Below are positions 24,647 to 32,819 of a stretch of 43,939 bases of DNA, in pieces. The DNA comes from Streptomyces sp. CBMA156. Lineage in GTDB: Bacteria > Actinomycetota > Actinomycetes > Streptomycetales > Streptomycetaceae. The notes below the pieces were generated by a model. It saw only the letters and a list, made by a program, of their open reading frames with translations, had not been told where the DNA came from and did not search any database. The stretch's first letter is position 1; every line of letters begins with the position of its first letter. The position numbers and the translations under genes were made by a program. The DNA is taken from NCBI RefSeq assembly GCF_014596515.1, contig NZ_MSJQ01000363.1, positions 1 to 43,939 of the forward strand, read 5' to 3'.

Positions 24647-26077
24647 CTACCGGCGGCCGACGATCGCTTCGGCGGCCGTGTGGCGGGAGGACGGGTCGTC
24701 GGGGCCGCCCCGTGTGCCGGCCACGATCGAGTCGGGGGTGAAGTTCCACCCGGGGTTCCTCGTGCTGTCCAGGGGCGTGCGGGCGACGAGGTATCCGGAT
24801 CCGTCCGGGGTGGCGGCGACCTCGCTCAGGGTGGCGTTCCCGTCCCGGTGGGAGACCCGCAGACCGTTGTACGTGCCGTGGATGGCGGCGCCGGCGTCGC
24901 GCAGCGGGCTGAGTGACGCACCGGGGGTCAGGTACGGGTCGCCGGGCGGGCCGAGGCTGGTGAAGACGATGCTCGCCGTCGGCTTCGTCGGGTCCGCCTT
25001 CCCGGCCGCGACGGCCAGGGCGCGCGCGGCGGCGGCGTCCGCGGGGAGGGTTCCCACCGCCGGGTTGGGCGGTACGTAGGCGGCGATGTGGGTGGCGGTG
25101 TCCGGGTTGCCATAGGCGAGGACGGCGCCCGGTGTGTGGGACACCTTGCGTGGGTCGTCCATGCTGAGCAAGAGCTGGGGCGGGGCGCCGGGGGTGTCGA
25201 TCTGCTTCTGCAGGGCGTCGAGGCCGTCGAGGTTCGTCTGGGAGACGGTCTGCGAGCGGTAGGGGTCGGTGAGGTCCTGGGTCATCTGGGCGCGCAGCTG
25301 GGGCAGCCAGGCCCGGTTGGCCTGGTCCCGTGTCTCGACGGGCAGGCCGTCGAGGGCGCCGACCCGGTCGGGGTGGTCCTGGAGGAGTTGCTCGCGGGTG
25401 GTCTCGGGGAGCGAGTCCCACCACTTCCGGTTGCTGTCGGGGGTTGCGGCGGTGTCTCCCATGCTGCGGTTCACCGCCTGGTCGAGTTCGGCGGCGGACT
25501 TGGTGGCCTCGGCGACCTTCGCCGGGTCGTAGTCCCCGTCGCTCTTGGCGATGTAGTCGAAGCCGGCCAGGGCCTGGGCGAGGCGCTCGTCGATGCCACG
25601 GGCGTCGGTGCACAGGGCGTCGACGGCCGTCACGAGGCGGTCGCGGACGGCCTCCACTTCCTTGCGCCACTCGGGGTCGTTGCGGGAGCGCTGGTCCGGC
25701 GGCAGGACCCGCACCACCGGTGCGGTGTTCACGTCGGCGGCGACGATCTCCAGGCAGTTGCCGGTCGCGTACGTGACAAGCTCCTGCTGGCGTGCCCGCA
25801 GAAGGAGGATGCTGTCGACGCCGTCGGTCAGCATCCGGCGCAGGTCCTCGATGAACTGGTCGATCAGCAGCAGCTGGTTGGCGCGGTCCTGGAGTGCGGT
25901 GGTGGTCGCGTCCGAGGCCTGGCCGTGCCAGGAGGAGTCGGCCAGGTTGCGCTGCATCGTCTGCCAGGCGGTGATCCGCTGCTTGAACCTGCCCTCGAAG
26001 GTCCCCAGGACCTGGACGGCCGTCCTGAGCGTGCCGACGTCGGCTTCCTTGATCATGCCCCAGTAGTGCGGTGCCAT
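24647..26077 (-). CDS. DUF1023-like protein lacking the nucleophile elbow (type VII-linked)
   Basis: A 476-residue protein. Residues 1-210 are helical with an early WHG turn (ADSSWHGQASDATTTALQD), as in WXG100/LXG-like secretion domains. A linker WWDSLPETTREQLLQDHPDR, continuing VGALDGLPVETRDQANR, is typical for actinobacterial DUF1023 alpha/beta-hydrolase proteins. The hydrolase part begins normally (AVLAYGNPDTATHIAAYVPP) and reaches YNGLRVSHRDG. Where relatives have GHSYGxT with the catalytic serine, this protein has ATLSEVAATPDGSGYLVAR, and it ends about 60 residues later. It is therefore probably not a classical serine hydrolase. Its ATG overlaps the stop of the small upstream gene (ATGA). 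Together they resemble a secreted effector and its helical partner. No immunity gene is obvious. Confidence 0.75.
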   Translation of the reverse strand: MAPHYWGMIKEADVGTLRTAVQVLGTFEGRFKQRITAWQTMQRNLADSSWHGQASDATTTALQDRANQLLLIDQFIEDLRRMLTDGVDSILLLRARQQELVTYATGNCLEIVAADVNTAPVVRVLPPDQRSRNDPEWRKEVEAVRDRLVTAVDALCTDARGIDERLAQALAGFDYIAKSDGDYDPAKVAEATKSAAELDQAVNRSMGDTAATPDSNRKWWDSLPETTREQLLQDHPDRVGALDGLPVETRDQANRAWLPQLRAQMTQDLTDPYRSQTVSQTNLDGLDALQKQIDTPGAPPQLLLSMDDPRKVSHTPGAVLAYGNPDTATHIAAYVPPNPAVGTLPADAAAARALAVAAGKADPTKPTASIVFTSLGPPGDPYLTPGASLSPLRDAGAAIHGTYNGLRVSHRDGNATLSEVAATPDGSGYLVARTPLDSTRNPGWNFTPDSIVAGTRGGPDDPSSRHTAAEAIVGRR

Positions 26078-26403
26078 CAGCCCTGCTCCCCTGCCCCGCT
26101 CCGCGTCCCCGCCCCGCCCACCGTCGAGGCGGCGCCGGCGTCCGCGCCCTCATAGGTCCTGGCCATGATCGACAGGTTGCCGGCCGCCTCCTCCAGCCTG
26201 TTGGTGGTGATACGGCCGATGTGCCGACCGAGGTCGTGCACGGCGGCCTTGGCCGGGCCTTCGAACATCCAGTTCGCCAGGCCCAGGACCGGCGGCACCT
26301 GACCGAACGCCTGCGCCCAGTCCTGACTGATGTCCTTCGCCACGGCGTAGCCGGCCGTCGACGCGTCCCGCAGGTCCTGCGGATTCACCCGGAAACCTGG
26401 CAT
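26077..26403 (-). CDS. Type VII secretion target-like small helical protein
   Basis: A 108-residue, all-helical protein opening with MPGFRVNPQDLRDASTAGYA and continuing to TTNRLEEAAGNLSIMARTYE near the end, with a short disordered alanine/glycine tail. The FRVNPxxLR start, the two-helix layout and the closing YEGADA match the actinobacterial T7SS target family (ESX-type, DUF2580-like). ATG 26403 follows a GGGGG/GAGGG stretch and starts exactly where family-like sequence begins; a longer frame to 26616 adds sequence without protein character. Its stop overlaps the start of the DUF1023-like gene, so the two products are probably made together and may be secreted as a complex. Confidence 0.75.
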   Translation of the reverse strand: MPGFRVNPQDLRDASTAGYAVAKDISQDWAQAFGQVPPVLGLANWMFEGPAKAAVHDLGRHIGRITTNRLEEAAGNLSIMARTYEGADAGAASTVGGAGTRSGAGEQG

Positions 26404-27031
26404 TCCCTCAACCCCCTTGTCCCCCACGGCCACACGGGTCGCGTAACCGCACCGCTGCTCAGCGTAAACGACGAGCCCGAAGTCGCTGATGCGGGACCGG
26501 CGAATTTCTGCCTGTTCCAGTGCGACGCAGGTCGGCGGCGGGGCAGCACGCCCAGGAGGGTTGCGGTCAGGGCCGGCTTCGAGTATTCCTTCAGCTCCAA
26601 GTGGCAACGAGGTCAAGGGTCACCCCCGGCTGGTCGCCTCCAGCCCGCAGTCCTACGAGGCAGCCGTCCAGCAGCGGCTGTGGGCCGTCAGCGCCGGCAA
26701 GCGATGTGAGTGAGATCGGCCCAATTGCTCACACCGACCCACCCCCCGCCCCGGCACGACGTGCTGGTCCTCCGCGCAGCTGACCGGACCACACTCAAGA
26801 GGGACAGAAAGGGGCGGAACCCGCTTTCGCCTGCGCGGGCCGATCCAGGAGCCCTACGGTGTCCACAGCTGCATGACCACAGGTCAGGTACTCAAGGAGT
26901 GGGTGAGGCGGAACCGCACCGGTCCTGGCCGTCAGGCCGGTCGACCTGCCGCCCGCAGCGGGGCAAGCCTGCCCTCCACCGGCCGTTCACCGCGCACCTG
27001 GCGGCCACCGACTATGAGGAGAACCGACGAC
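26404..27031. other. Gap with possible short remnant
   Basis: No complete gene is supported. On the plus strand, 26600-26712 reads EVKGHPRLVASSPQSYEAAV then QQRLWAVSAGKRCE, which recalls the C-terminal tail of short-chain dehydrogenases (HPxL...SYxPAVQRRLWAVSEELTG). It is too short to call. The last bases hold the GAGGAGA ribosome-binding site of the next gene. Confidence 0.35.
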
Positions 27032-27541
27032 ATGACCATCGACAAGCCTGCCCTCGGCAACGCGGTGAAGGCGGTCATCGCCGCCGCGCACGCCGACGAC
27101 CCGGCGGCTCTGTACCAGGCGGTCATGCCGCCGGGAGGCACGGAAACGCCTCCGGCCGAGGCCACGACCTGGTTCGGGACGCTCCTCATCCGACTGGCGC
27201 TCGTCGCTGCGGCCTCTTCGGACCTGGATCGGGGCTGCCCCCGGGAGGCCGTCTCGGGGTGGGTCGGGGAGGTGCTGGGGCCGCCGCCCACCCCGGCGCT
27301 GCTGCGGGCTGCGGATCCCGGCCGCATCGACCACGTCGAAGCGGCGAATGCCGCGGCGGACTACTCCCGGAGCCGCGAGTACGCCGTCGACCTGATCCGG
27401 GTGGGCTTGACCGAGCCGGACCAGGAACCGGACGAACGAGGCGTCGAAGCCCACTGCGCGGTGACGAACGACAAGAACGTCCGGATCATCGTGATGGCGC
27501 TACTCGGCCGACTCGCCACCGCTCCGGACGGGCAGGGTTGA
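27032..27541 (+). CDS. Hypothetical protein (169 aa)
   Basis: A soluble protein from ATG 27032, which follows GAGGAGA by 10 bases. It opens with MTIDKPALGNAVKAVIAAAH and contains EATTWFGTLLIRLALVAAAS, AANAAADYSRSREYAVDLIR and NDKNVRIIVMALLGRLA. It is mainly helical, slightly acidic and without signal peptide or cysteine clusters. I do not recognise a family. The next gene starts 57 bases downstream in the same direction and could be co-transcribed, but nothing links their functions. Confidence 0.65.
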   Translation: MTIDKPALGNAVKAVIAAAHADDPAALYQAVMPPGGTETPPAEATTWFGTLLIRLALVAAASSDLDRGCPREAVSGWVGEVLGPPPTPALLRAADPGRIDHVEAANAAADYSRSREYAVDLIRVGLTEPDQEPDERGVEAHCAVTNDKNVRIIVMALLGRLATAPDGQG

Positions 27542-27597
27542 CCCCGCAGCAACGGAGAGACCGGCACCACGGGCGGCGCCCTCCGTAAGATCGCGGC

Positions 27598-28086
27598 ATG
27601 CCCGCCCACGAACGCGTGACCCGGTCCTCATTCTCCGACCGCATCCAGCCGGTGTCCGCCTCCCGGCCGATGCCGCTCCTGCCGCGCCGGATCTGGTCGG
27701 ATGAGGACTGGCAGCGCATCCAGCTCGGCTACTGGTCCCGGGACATGGACGAGAAGTGGGACGTCTTCACCGAGGGCGATGTCGTCTTCCTGCACCGAAG
27801 CTGGACGGGCCACGGGATCTTCGAAGCGACCTTCGCGCCAGCCGATGGCGGTGGCCGGCAGATCACCGAGGCGGTGGTGGAACGCGACCCGGAACGCCGT
27901 CGCAGTAGCGACGACGAGTACGACTGCTTGTTGCTGGAACTTGTGCTCAGCACGATCGTGCTCGGTGAGCCCGCGCAGGAACTTCGGTCAGAATTCATGG
28001 AGTTGACTCGCAGGAGGTCGGGGAACGCGGACGTTCCCGCAGGACTCGTGCAGCACAGCGCCCTGGGCCTGCGCTCGGATTCGTAG
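27598..28086 (+). CDS. Hypothetical protein (162 aa)
   Basis: A soluble protein whose recognisable part starts at residue 25. It includes PLLPRRIWSDEDWQRIQLGY, MDEKWDVFTEGDVVFLHRSW, TGHGIFEATFAP and DEYDCLLLELVLSTIVLGEP. I recall similar uncharacterised streptomycete proteins with the pattern (D)xKWxxFxExxxLxxHRSWTGxGxYExxF; no function is known to me. The longest frame begins at ATG 27598, but ATG 27670 (MPLLPRR) may be the real start. Neither has a good ribosome-binding site. Confidence 0.6.
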   Translation: MPAHERVTRSSFSDRIQPVSASRPMPLLPRRIWSDEDWQRIQLGYWSRDMDEKWDVFTEGDVVFLHRSWTGHGIFEATFAPADGGGRQITEAVVERDPERRRSSDDEYDCLLLELVLSTIVLGEPAQELRSEFMELTRRRSGNADVPAGLVQHSALGLRSDS

Positions 28087-28181
28087 GCCGCTGCCCGCCG
28101 GTCGGCCCGGCTGGACCCGTCCAGGTCAGCCCTGGTGGGTGGGCTCGCAGGGCTCGACGTCGAGGAGTTCGCCGAAACGGA

Positions 28182-28757
28182 TCAGGCGCCGATGGCCCCC
28201 TTGTACCCGTCGGCCTGTGCCGGCGTGAGGAACTTGGACACGCGGATCAACACGGTGCCGCGGACATAGTCGTACTCCAGGGCCGCGGGGAGGGACTTGA
28301 CGATGCCCTGGATGTACTGCGCGCGTGCCTTGGCGTCGGCCTCGGTGGCGAACACCTCCACCGCGCCACCACGGGCCACCGAGTCGGCGTCCTCGCCCTC
28401 GACGTCGGCTTCCTTGACGCGCGAGTCCGTGAACGTGGCCTTCGAGGTGTACTGGCCGGGCCTGCCCAGCAGGTGATTCGGGTCATCCTCCGCCGTCACG
28501 GACCGGCCGAACTTCACGGTCTGCACGGTCATGGCGACCACGGCAAGAGTCGCCGATGCGCTACCCGTCACCGCCCCCGGCCCCATGTTCGTCGCGACGG
28601 CGGGGGAGGTGGCAGGAGTGTCCGCGACGGCCGTGGCGCCGCCCGTCGCGGTGGGGGTGCTGACCGGCGGCTTCTCGCTACCGGACCCAGAGCTGGAGCA
28701 AGCGACTGCGGTGGCTGTCAGGCCGACGGCAAGCAGGACGAGGGCGGTGCGGCGCAT
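28182..28757 (-). CDS. Secreted lipoprotein, hypothetical
   Basis: A 191-residue lipoprotein. From ATG 28757 (AGGGA 6 bases upstream) it has a short basic start MRRT, a hydrophobic stretch ALVLLAVGLTATAVAC and a lipobox AVAC with Cys20 as the lipidation site. A Ser/Thr/Ala/Pro-rich linker follows (about 21-75). The globular part contains VKFGRSVTAEDDPNHLLGRP, YTSKATFTDSRVKEADVEG, and VEVFATEADAKARAQYIQGI leading to LEYDYVRGTVLIRVSKFLTP. The FATEADAKARAxYI...LxxEYDY pattern is common in uncharacterised actinobacterial lipoproteins. It would be anchored on the outer face of the cytoplasmic membrane. Function is unknown. Confidence 0.85.
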   Translation of the reverse strand: MRRTALVLLAVGLTATAVACSSSGSGSEKPPVSTPTATGGATAVADTPATSPAVATNMGPGAVTGSASATLAVVAMTVQTVKFGRSVTAEDDPNHLLGRPGQYTSKATFTDSRVKEADVEGEDADSVARGGAVEVFATEADAKARAQYIQGIVKSLPAALEYDYVRGTVLIRVSKFLTPAQADGYKGAIGA

Positions 28758-28976
28758 GAGATTCCCTGAGAAGGTGGTGCGGGTGACAGGGATGACCGTA
28801 GCGATACGAACCGCCCGGCGCAGACGATGTGACGGTTCCGTGACCGGTCTGGGATCTTCCCCTGCCAGGCCTACAAGGACCACGTGACAAGGCCAGCGCT
28901 GATCTTGTGACGGCCCGGATGCCGACCTGGGCCGGCATCCGGTAGCTGAGCCGCGGCTCGTCGGCATGATGGGGAG

Positions 28977-29789
28977 TCAGGCGTAGTCGGCGATGGGTTG
29001 GGCAAGTCCGGGGCCGCCCGTGTGTGGGGTCCGGATGTAGTCCTCGGGAGGCTCGGGAAGGATCTTCAGGCAGGCTGCGGAGCAGGCGTTGACCAGGAGC
29101 GGCAAGACGTCGGTGGCAACGCGCAGCGAGATCCATGCCTGGTGGATCTCGGCTCCTTCCAGCGACCGGTCGCACACGCTGCACCTGCGGAGTGCCGTGG
29201 TCCCCCGTTCTCCGGGGTCGAGATCGTCGAGATTGAGGTCTGCGGTCTCCACGCCGCCAGGCTGAAGCGGGGGGAACGGTGGACGGAGCTTCTCGTTGCC
29301 GTACAGCGCGCGTGTGCTCACAGTGCTGCGTTCCAGGCTCGGGCACCTGGTCAGCTCATACGGGAACCAGTGGAGTCGGTAGGAGGTGTAAGGGGTGAAT
29401 TCCTGCAGACTGCTCATGGCACCGATCTCCGGAGGGATCCGAACCAGGTTGCTGCCGTACAGGATGAACTGCTTGACGGCGGTGAGCTTCGCGATGCTGG
29501 ACGGCAGGGTGACGATCTGGCGTCGCTCCCGGGGACTCATCTCCACCAGCGGCCGAAACACCTCCCGTCCGTCGGCGGCGGCTTCCTCGATCAGCGCCAG
29601 GAGATGCCGCCAGGCCGGCGAAGACGTGTCCTGACGCTCACTGTGGAAACGCACCCGTCGCCGGTTGCTCACCCGGCCCTGGTCGAAGCACGTACAGACG
29701 TCCCGGTGGGACTCGCTGCCGCCCGGGACCGGATCCGCCGTGCCGCCCCATCGATTGGTGTGCGGTGCCGGCTCTGCTTCATTCGCCAT
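28977..29789 (-). CDS. Leucine-rich-repeat protein with cysteine pairs
   Basis: A 270-residue protein. Residues about 90-170 read as short leucine-rich repeats of the plant/bacterial type (IVTLPSSIAKLTAVKQFILY, GSNLVRIPPEIGAMSSLQEF, HWFPYELTRCPSLERSTVS). The C-terminal part carries CSVCDRSLEGAEIHQAW and NACSAACLKILPEPPEDY, a CxxC and a CSxxC pair that could hold a zinc ion. The N-terminal 50 residues look disordered, and the true start may lie later than ATG 29789. LRR segments usually bind proteins. I know similar proteins only as uncharacterised. It stands alone. Confidence 0.75.
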   Translation of the reverse strand: MANEAEPAPHTNRWGGTADPVPGGSESHRDVCTCFDQGRVSNRRRVRFHSERQDTSSPAWRHLLALIEEAAADGREVFRPLVEMSPRERRQIVTLPSSIAKLTAVKQFILYGSNLVRIPPEIGAMSSLQEFTPYTSYRLHWFPYELTRCPSLERSTVSTRALYGNEKLRPPFPPLQPGGVETADLNLDDLDPGERGTTALRRCSVCDRSLEGAEIHQAWISLRVATDVLPLLVNACSAACLKILPEPPEDYIRTPHTGGPGLAQPIADYA

Positions 29790-30220
29790 GGCACCAACGA
29801 TACGAAGACGCGGGCGAGACGGATCAGTGGGGCTTGCGGCTTGGCCCGATCACAGGATCAGCGCCAGAACCGGAATGCCCGACCGTCGACACGGAGGGGA
29901 TCGGCGTCAGGTCTACCCGTGCGCTCATGGCCTGGTGACGGTCGTCGACAGCGAGCATCACGGCGTTGTGGCCGGGCGGGAAGCCGTGTGTCGGGAGTCG
30001 CGCTCCAGGCCGCCGCTCGGATGGAGACAGAGCCCGGGATCGGCGCAGGACGGTTCTCTCCGCCGTTCCGGGACCATGCCCCGCCGAGAATTGGGCCGAC
30101 CGAGTTCCCGGCGGCCCCGCACGGGTGTTGTCCGGGTGACAGCCGCTCATGGTGCGCCGGCAAAGTGGAAATGCTTGAAAAGCACAATCCGTGCACAATC
30201 CAGAACTTCGAGGAGTTCCC
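29790..30220. other. Intergenic region
   Basis: No gene is supported. On the minus strand 29824-30000 there is a mildly protein-like run (THGFPPGHNAVMLAVDDRHQ, AMSARVDLTPIPSVSTVGHS) that may be a short remnant of an unknown gene. The 3' end carries the AGGAG site of the secreted I36-like gene. Confidence 0.35.
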
Positions 30221-30637
30221 ATGAAGTCGCGAGTCGGACTTGCCGCCGGTGTGGCGGCCCTGGCGGCCGGACTGCTGACGGCGCCGGCGTATGCCGCCCC
30301 GACGGTGCAGGCGGAAAACCGGGCCGCCGACACCTACCTCACATCCGGGCAGGGCAAGACCGCCTGCCCGTCGGGCCGGCTGTGCCTCTACAAGGACATC
30401 AACTACAACGGGGGAGGCAGCGCTGCGATCCTGGTCACCCGCGCCAAGGTGACCTCGCTGGGCAGCTACCAATTCAACGACGAAGCCAGTTCGTACTTCA
30501 ACAACACCAGCCTGTCGGCGGTGCTCTACGAGAACGATGGCCTCAGGGGCGGGCAGCTGTCGATCCGGTCGCAGGGCTCCGGGAACCTCGGCAGCTCCTG
30601 GAACGACAAGGTGTCCTCCCTGCAGTTCCTCTCGTAG
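30221..30637 (+). CDS. Secreted peptidase-inhibitor family I36 protein
   Basis: A 138-residue secreted protein. The signal peptide MKSRVGLAAGVAALAAGLLT ends at APAYA, with cleavage expected near residue 25. The mature part has the beta/gamma-crystallin-like I36 pattern: CPSGRLCLYKDINYNGGGSA with a cysteine pair, LGSYQFNDEASSYFNNTSLS, AVLYENDGLRGGQ and WNDKVSSLQFLS. I36 members such as the Streptomyces metalloprotease inhibitor SMPI inhibit extracellular peptidases. Many homologues are simply small secreted proteins, so inhibition is likely but unproven. ATG 30221 follows AGGAG. A strong terminator follows at 30651. Confidence 0.9.
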   Translation: MKSRVGLAAGVAALAAGLLTAPAYAAPTVQAENRAADTYLTSGQGKTACPSGRLCLYKDINYNGGGSAAILVTRAKVTSLGSYQFNDEASSYFNNTSLSAVLYENDGLRGGQLSIRSQGSGNLGSSWNDKVSSLQFLS

Positions 30638-30650
30638 GCTCCCATCCCCT

Positions 30651-30680
30651 GCCGCACCGGCCTCACGGGGCCGGTGCGGC
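30651..30680 (+). terminator. Terminator hairpin after the I36 gene
   Basis: A perfect 12-bp stem GCCGCACCGGCC / GGCCGGTGCGGC with a 6-base loop, 13 bases after the stop codon. Confidence 0.75.
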
Positions 30681-30749
30681 CGAAGTGCGCTGACGGGGCG
30701 GCGCCCGCACGCCGGCCGCGGGCTGTTCCGGCGCCGATCCGGAAGCGGG

Positions 30750-31595
30750 TCAGCCCCAGAACTCCCGCAGGGCGGCGTTGACGGCGGCGGGCTCCTGGGT
30801 GTGCGGGTAGTACCCGGGCACCCGCAGCAGGCGGCCCGCGAGGGAGTCGGTGAGGGACTCGGCCACGGCCATGAGGGGGAGCCCCACGTGCTCGCGGTAC
30901 GCGGCCGGCGCGGGCTCCCAGGTTCCGCAGATCACCAGAACCGGCAGGGCGGCGCTCCGGATCACCTCCAGCGGGATTTCCGCCTCCCAGACGGGCCGCT
31001 CCCCCATGGAAGTGGCGACGGCACGGAGCCGGCGCGACGTGGGCTCGGGCATGTCCATCCCCAACCCCTCGGTGGACGCACGCAGATACTGCTCCGGCGT
31101 GACGCCGTCCAGGCTGCCCGGAACACCGTCGCGCACCCGGTCGAGGAGGCCGGCGACGACCGGATGGTGCGCGGCGGCGGTGAAGGCGGAGGGCTGGATG
31201 AGGGCAAGGGAACGGACGAGGTCGGGCCGGCGCGCGGCGGCGATGAGCGCGGCGACGGCGCCGTTCCCGTGCCCCACGAGATGGGCGCCGCCGGGCCCCG
31301 CGGCACGGGCCCCGTCGCCGAGGACCTCCACGACGTCCTCGGCGTCGACGTCGAAGTCGCTGCGCGCGGTGTCCGGGCTGTCGCCGTAGCCCCGGCGATC
31401 CATCAGGAGGAGCCGTCGGCTGTCCGCGAGGGGCCGCTGCCCGGCGAACCCGTACGTGGAGTCGCTGCCCCAGCTGAAGATGTTGTGGACGAAGAGGGCG
31501 GGGGCGGCAGGGGTCACCGGGGCCATCGAAGCTGTCGGGGTCCGGCCTTCTCCGGCCCGATCGCGGTCATCCCACACGGTCACGTGCACGGCCAT
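30750..31595 (-). CDS. Alpha/beta hydrolase-fold protein with Ser-to-Gly nucleophile
   Basis: A 281-residue alpha/beta-hydrolase fold protein. The early strand APALFVHNIFSWGSDSTY replaces the usual HGxxG oxyanion segment. LLLMDRRGYGDSPDT is the typical strand-4 motif. The nucleophile elbow reads AHLVGHGNGAVAAL: the family GxSxG has become GxGxG, and the codon is GGG. The late histidine is kept in PGYYPHTQEPAAVN. With no nucleophile it is probably not a classical esterase or hydrolase. It could be a binding or scaffold protein, or use another mechanism as some cofactor-free dioxygenases and lyases of this fold do. ATG 31595 is used. The following gap carries an 11-bp repeat tract. Confidence 0.85.
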   Translation of the reverse strand: MAVHVTVWDDRDRAGEGRTPTASMAPVTPAAPALFVHNIFSWGSDSTYGFAGQRPLADSRRLLLMDRRGYGDSPDTARSDFDVDAEDVVEVLGDGARAAGPGGAHLVGHGNGAVAALIAAARRPDLVRSLALIQPSAFTAAAHHPVVAGLLDRVRDGVPGSLDGVTPEQYLRASTEGLGMDMPEPTSRRLRAVATSMGERPVWEAEIPLEVIRSAALPVLVICGTWEPAPAAYREHVGLPLMAVAESLTDSLAGRLLRVPGYYPHTQEPAAVNAALREFWG

Positions 31596-31695
31596 GGGTC
31601 ATCCTCCGAAGCCGAGGAACATCACCTCACGTGAGACTAACGGATCGTTGCGGAATGACGTGGTCCTGGACCGCCTCCGGGGCCCTGGCGGAGAT

Positions 31696-31761
31696 CGGAG
31701 CGGTTCGCGAGCAGCACGCGAGCGGCACATGAGCGGCACACGAGCGGCACACGAGCGGTTC
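31696..31761. repeat. Six-copy 11-bp tandem repeat
   Basis: Units with consensus ACGAGCGGCAC, bounded at each end by a copy ending GGTTC. The period is close to one DNA helical turn. It sits in the non-coding gap (31596-32132) upstream of the minus-strand hydrolase-like gene and of a plus-strand secreted protein. It could be a protein-binding array or a slippage product. Confidence 0.75.
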
Positions 31762-32118
31762 GCGGACAACCCGAGCCACTCGCGGCCGGCGGCCGTCCCC
31801 GGCCCGCGCCCGTACGAACCCGCCGACTTCCGCCCGAACGGTTCGGGCACCCCGCTTCGCCGGGCTCCCCGTCCGCCCGCCCGACGACCGGCCGCGGCAC
31901 CCACCCCGGGCGGCAGCCGGGCCGCCACCGGCAGCAGCCACCCCGACCAGCGGCGGATACCTCGAACCGGCCTTCTCCGGCAGCGAGTTGCCGGCCGCCC
32001 ACCGCACCCGCTCCGGCATCACGCCGGAGCGACGTCACCGTCGCCGGGCCGGGGAATCCCGGCGTCCGGATCATGGCCGGATCTCCGCCAGGGGGCAGAC
32101 GGGACGGTCCCGGCTCCC

Positions 32119-32124
32119 TACGCT
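32119..32124 (+). promoter_or_regulatory. -10 element of a leaderless transcript
   Basis: TACGCT lies 8 bases before ATG 32133, and no ribosome-binding site is present. Transcription would start at or next to the start codon. Confidence 0.5.
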
Positions 32125-32132
32125 GCCCGCTC

Positions 32133-32708
32133 ATGCGCACACCCCACTCCGCGACAAGACGCGTCGGCGTCGTCGCCGTACTCGCCCTCCTCGTCAGCCT
32201 GATGGGCTTCGCCCCGCAGGCGTCCGCCACGGCCACCGTCCAGCCGCCGTACTTCACCTTCAGCGTCGACCACCCCACCGTGACGCCCGGCCAGACCGGC
32301 ACGCTGACCGTCACGTTCACCAACCGCCAGGCCGTCGACGTGACCTTCCTCTACATCTGGCTGCCCATGGTCGAGGCGGGTCCGCAACCCGCCCCCGGCA
32401 CCCGGGCGGTGCTCACCGGGTGCGCCGGCCAGGTGAGCTGGTGCGACCTCGGGCGCTGGGAACCCTTCGGGCTCCGGGCCCTCATGAACCTGACGGCGCC
32501 CCTGGTGCCGATCGCGCCGGGCACCAGCCGGACCATCACGCTGACCTACCAGTACCCCGCCACCTCCGACTGCACCGTGCACCCCGTCGTCAGCTTCGCC
32601 GCGCACTACTTCCACTTCGAGTACGGCGACGGCACGCAGGCCTACGACGGCTCGGAGTTCCCCGACCCGCCCGTCACCAGCACCCTGGTGTGCCCGCCCG
32701 CGCCGTAG
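32133..32708 (+). CDS. Secreted hypothetical protein with beta-sandwich character
   Basis: A 191-residue secreted protein. The signal peptide has a basic start (MRTPHSATRRVGV), a hydrophobic core VAVLALLVSLMGF and a cleavage site after APQASA. The mature part has alternating strands (YFTFSVDHPTVTPGQTGTLT, VTFTNRQAVDVTFLYIWLPM, TSRTITLTYQYPATSDCTV), recalling the immunoglobulin-like CARDB/DUF11 fold. Four cysteines (LTGCAGQVSWCDL, SDCTV, LVCPPAP) could form two disulfides. Function is unknown; an extracellular or wall-linked role is inferred. ATG 32133 is chosen because it begins the signal peptide; a longer frame from 32073 adds nothing family-like. Confidence 0.75.
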   Translation: MRTPHSATRRVGVVAVLALLVSLMGFAPQASATATVQPPYFTFSVDHPTVTPGQTGTLTVTFTNRQAVDVTFLYIWLPMVEAGPQPAPGTRAVLTGCAGQVSWCDLGRWEPFGLRALMNLTAPLVPIAPGTSRTITLTYQYPATSDCTVHPVVSFAAHYFHFEYGDGTQAYDGSEFPDPPVTSTLVCPPAP

Positions 32709-32819
32709 GGGCCACCGCTCCCCCGCCGACCACCGGGCCGCGGAGCCGTGCCGGAACGGCTCCCGGTGTACGAGTCCCGGCAGTGACCGGACCGGGACCG
32801 CTCCAGGGACGTGCTCGGC

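Noticed and set aside
26600..26712. Possible short-chain dehydrogenase tail (SYEAAVQQRLWAVS)
   Set aside because: Only about 15 residues resemble the family; too little to call a pseudogene.
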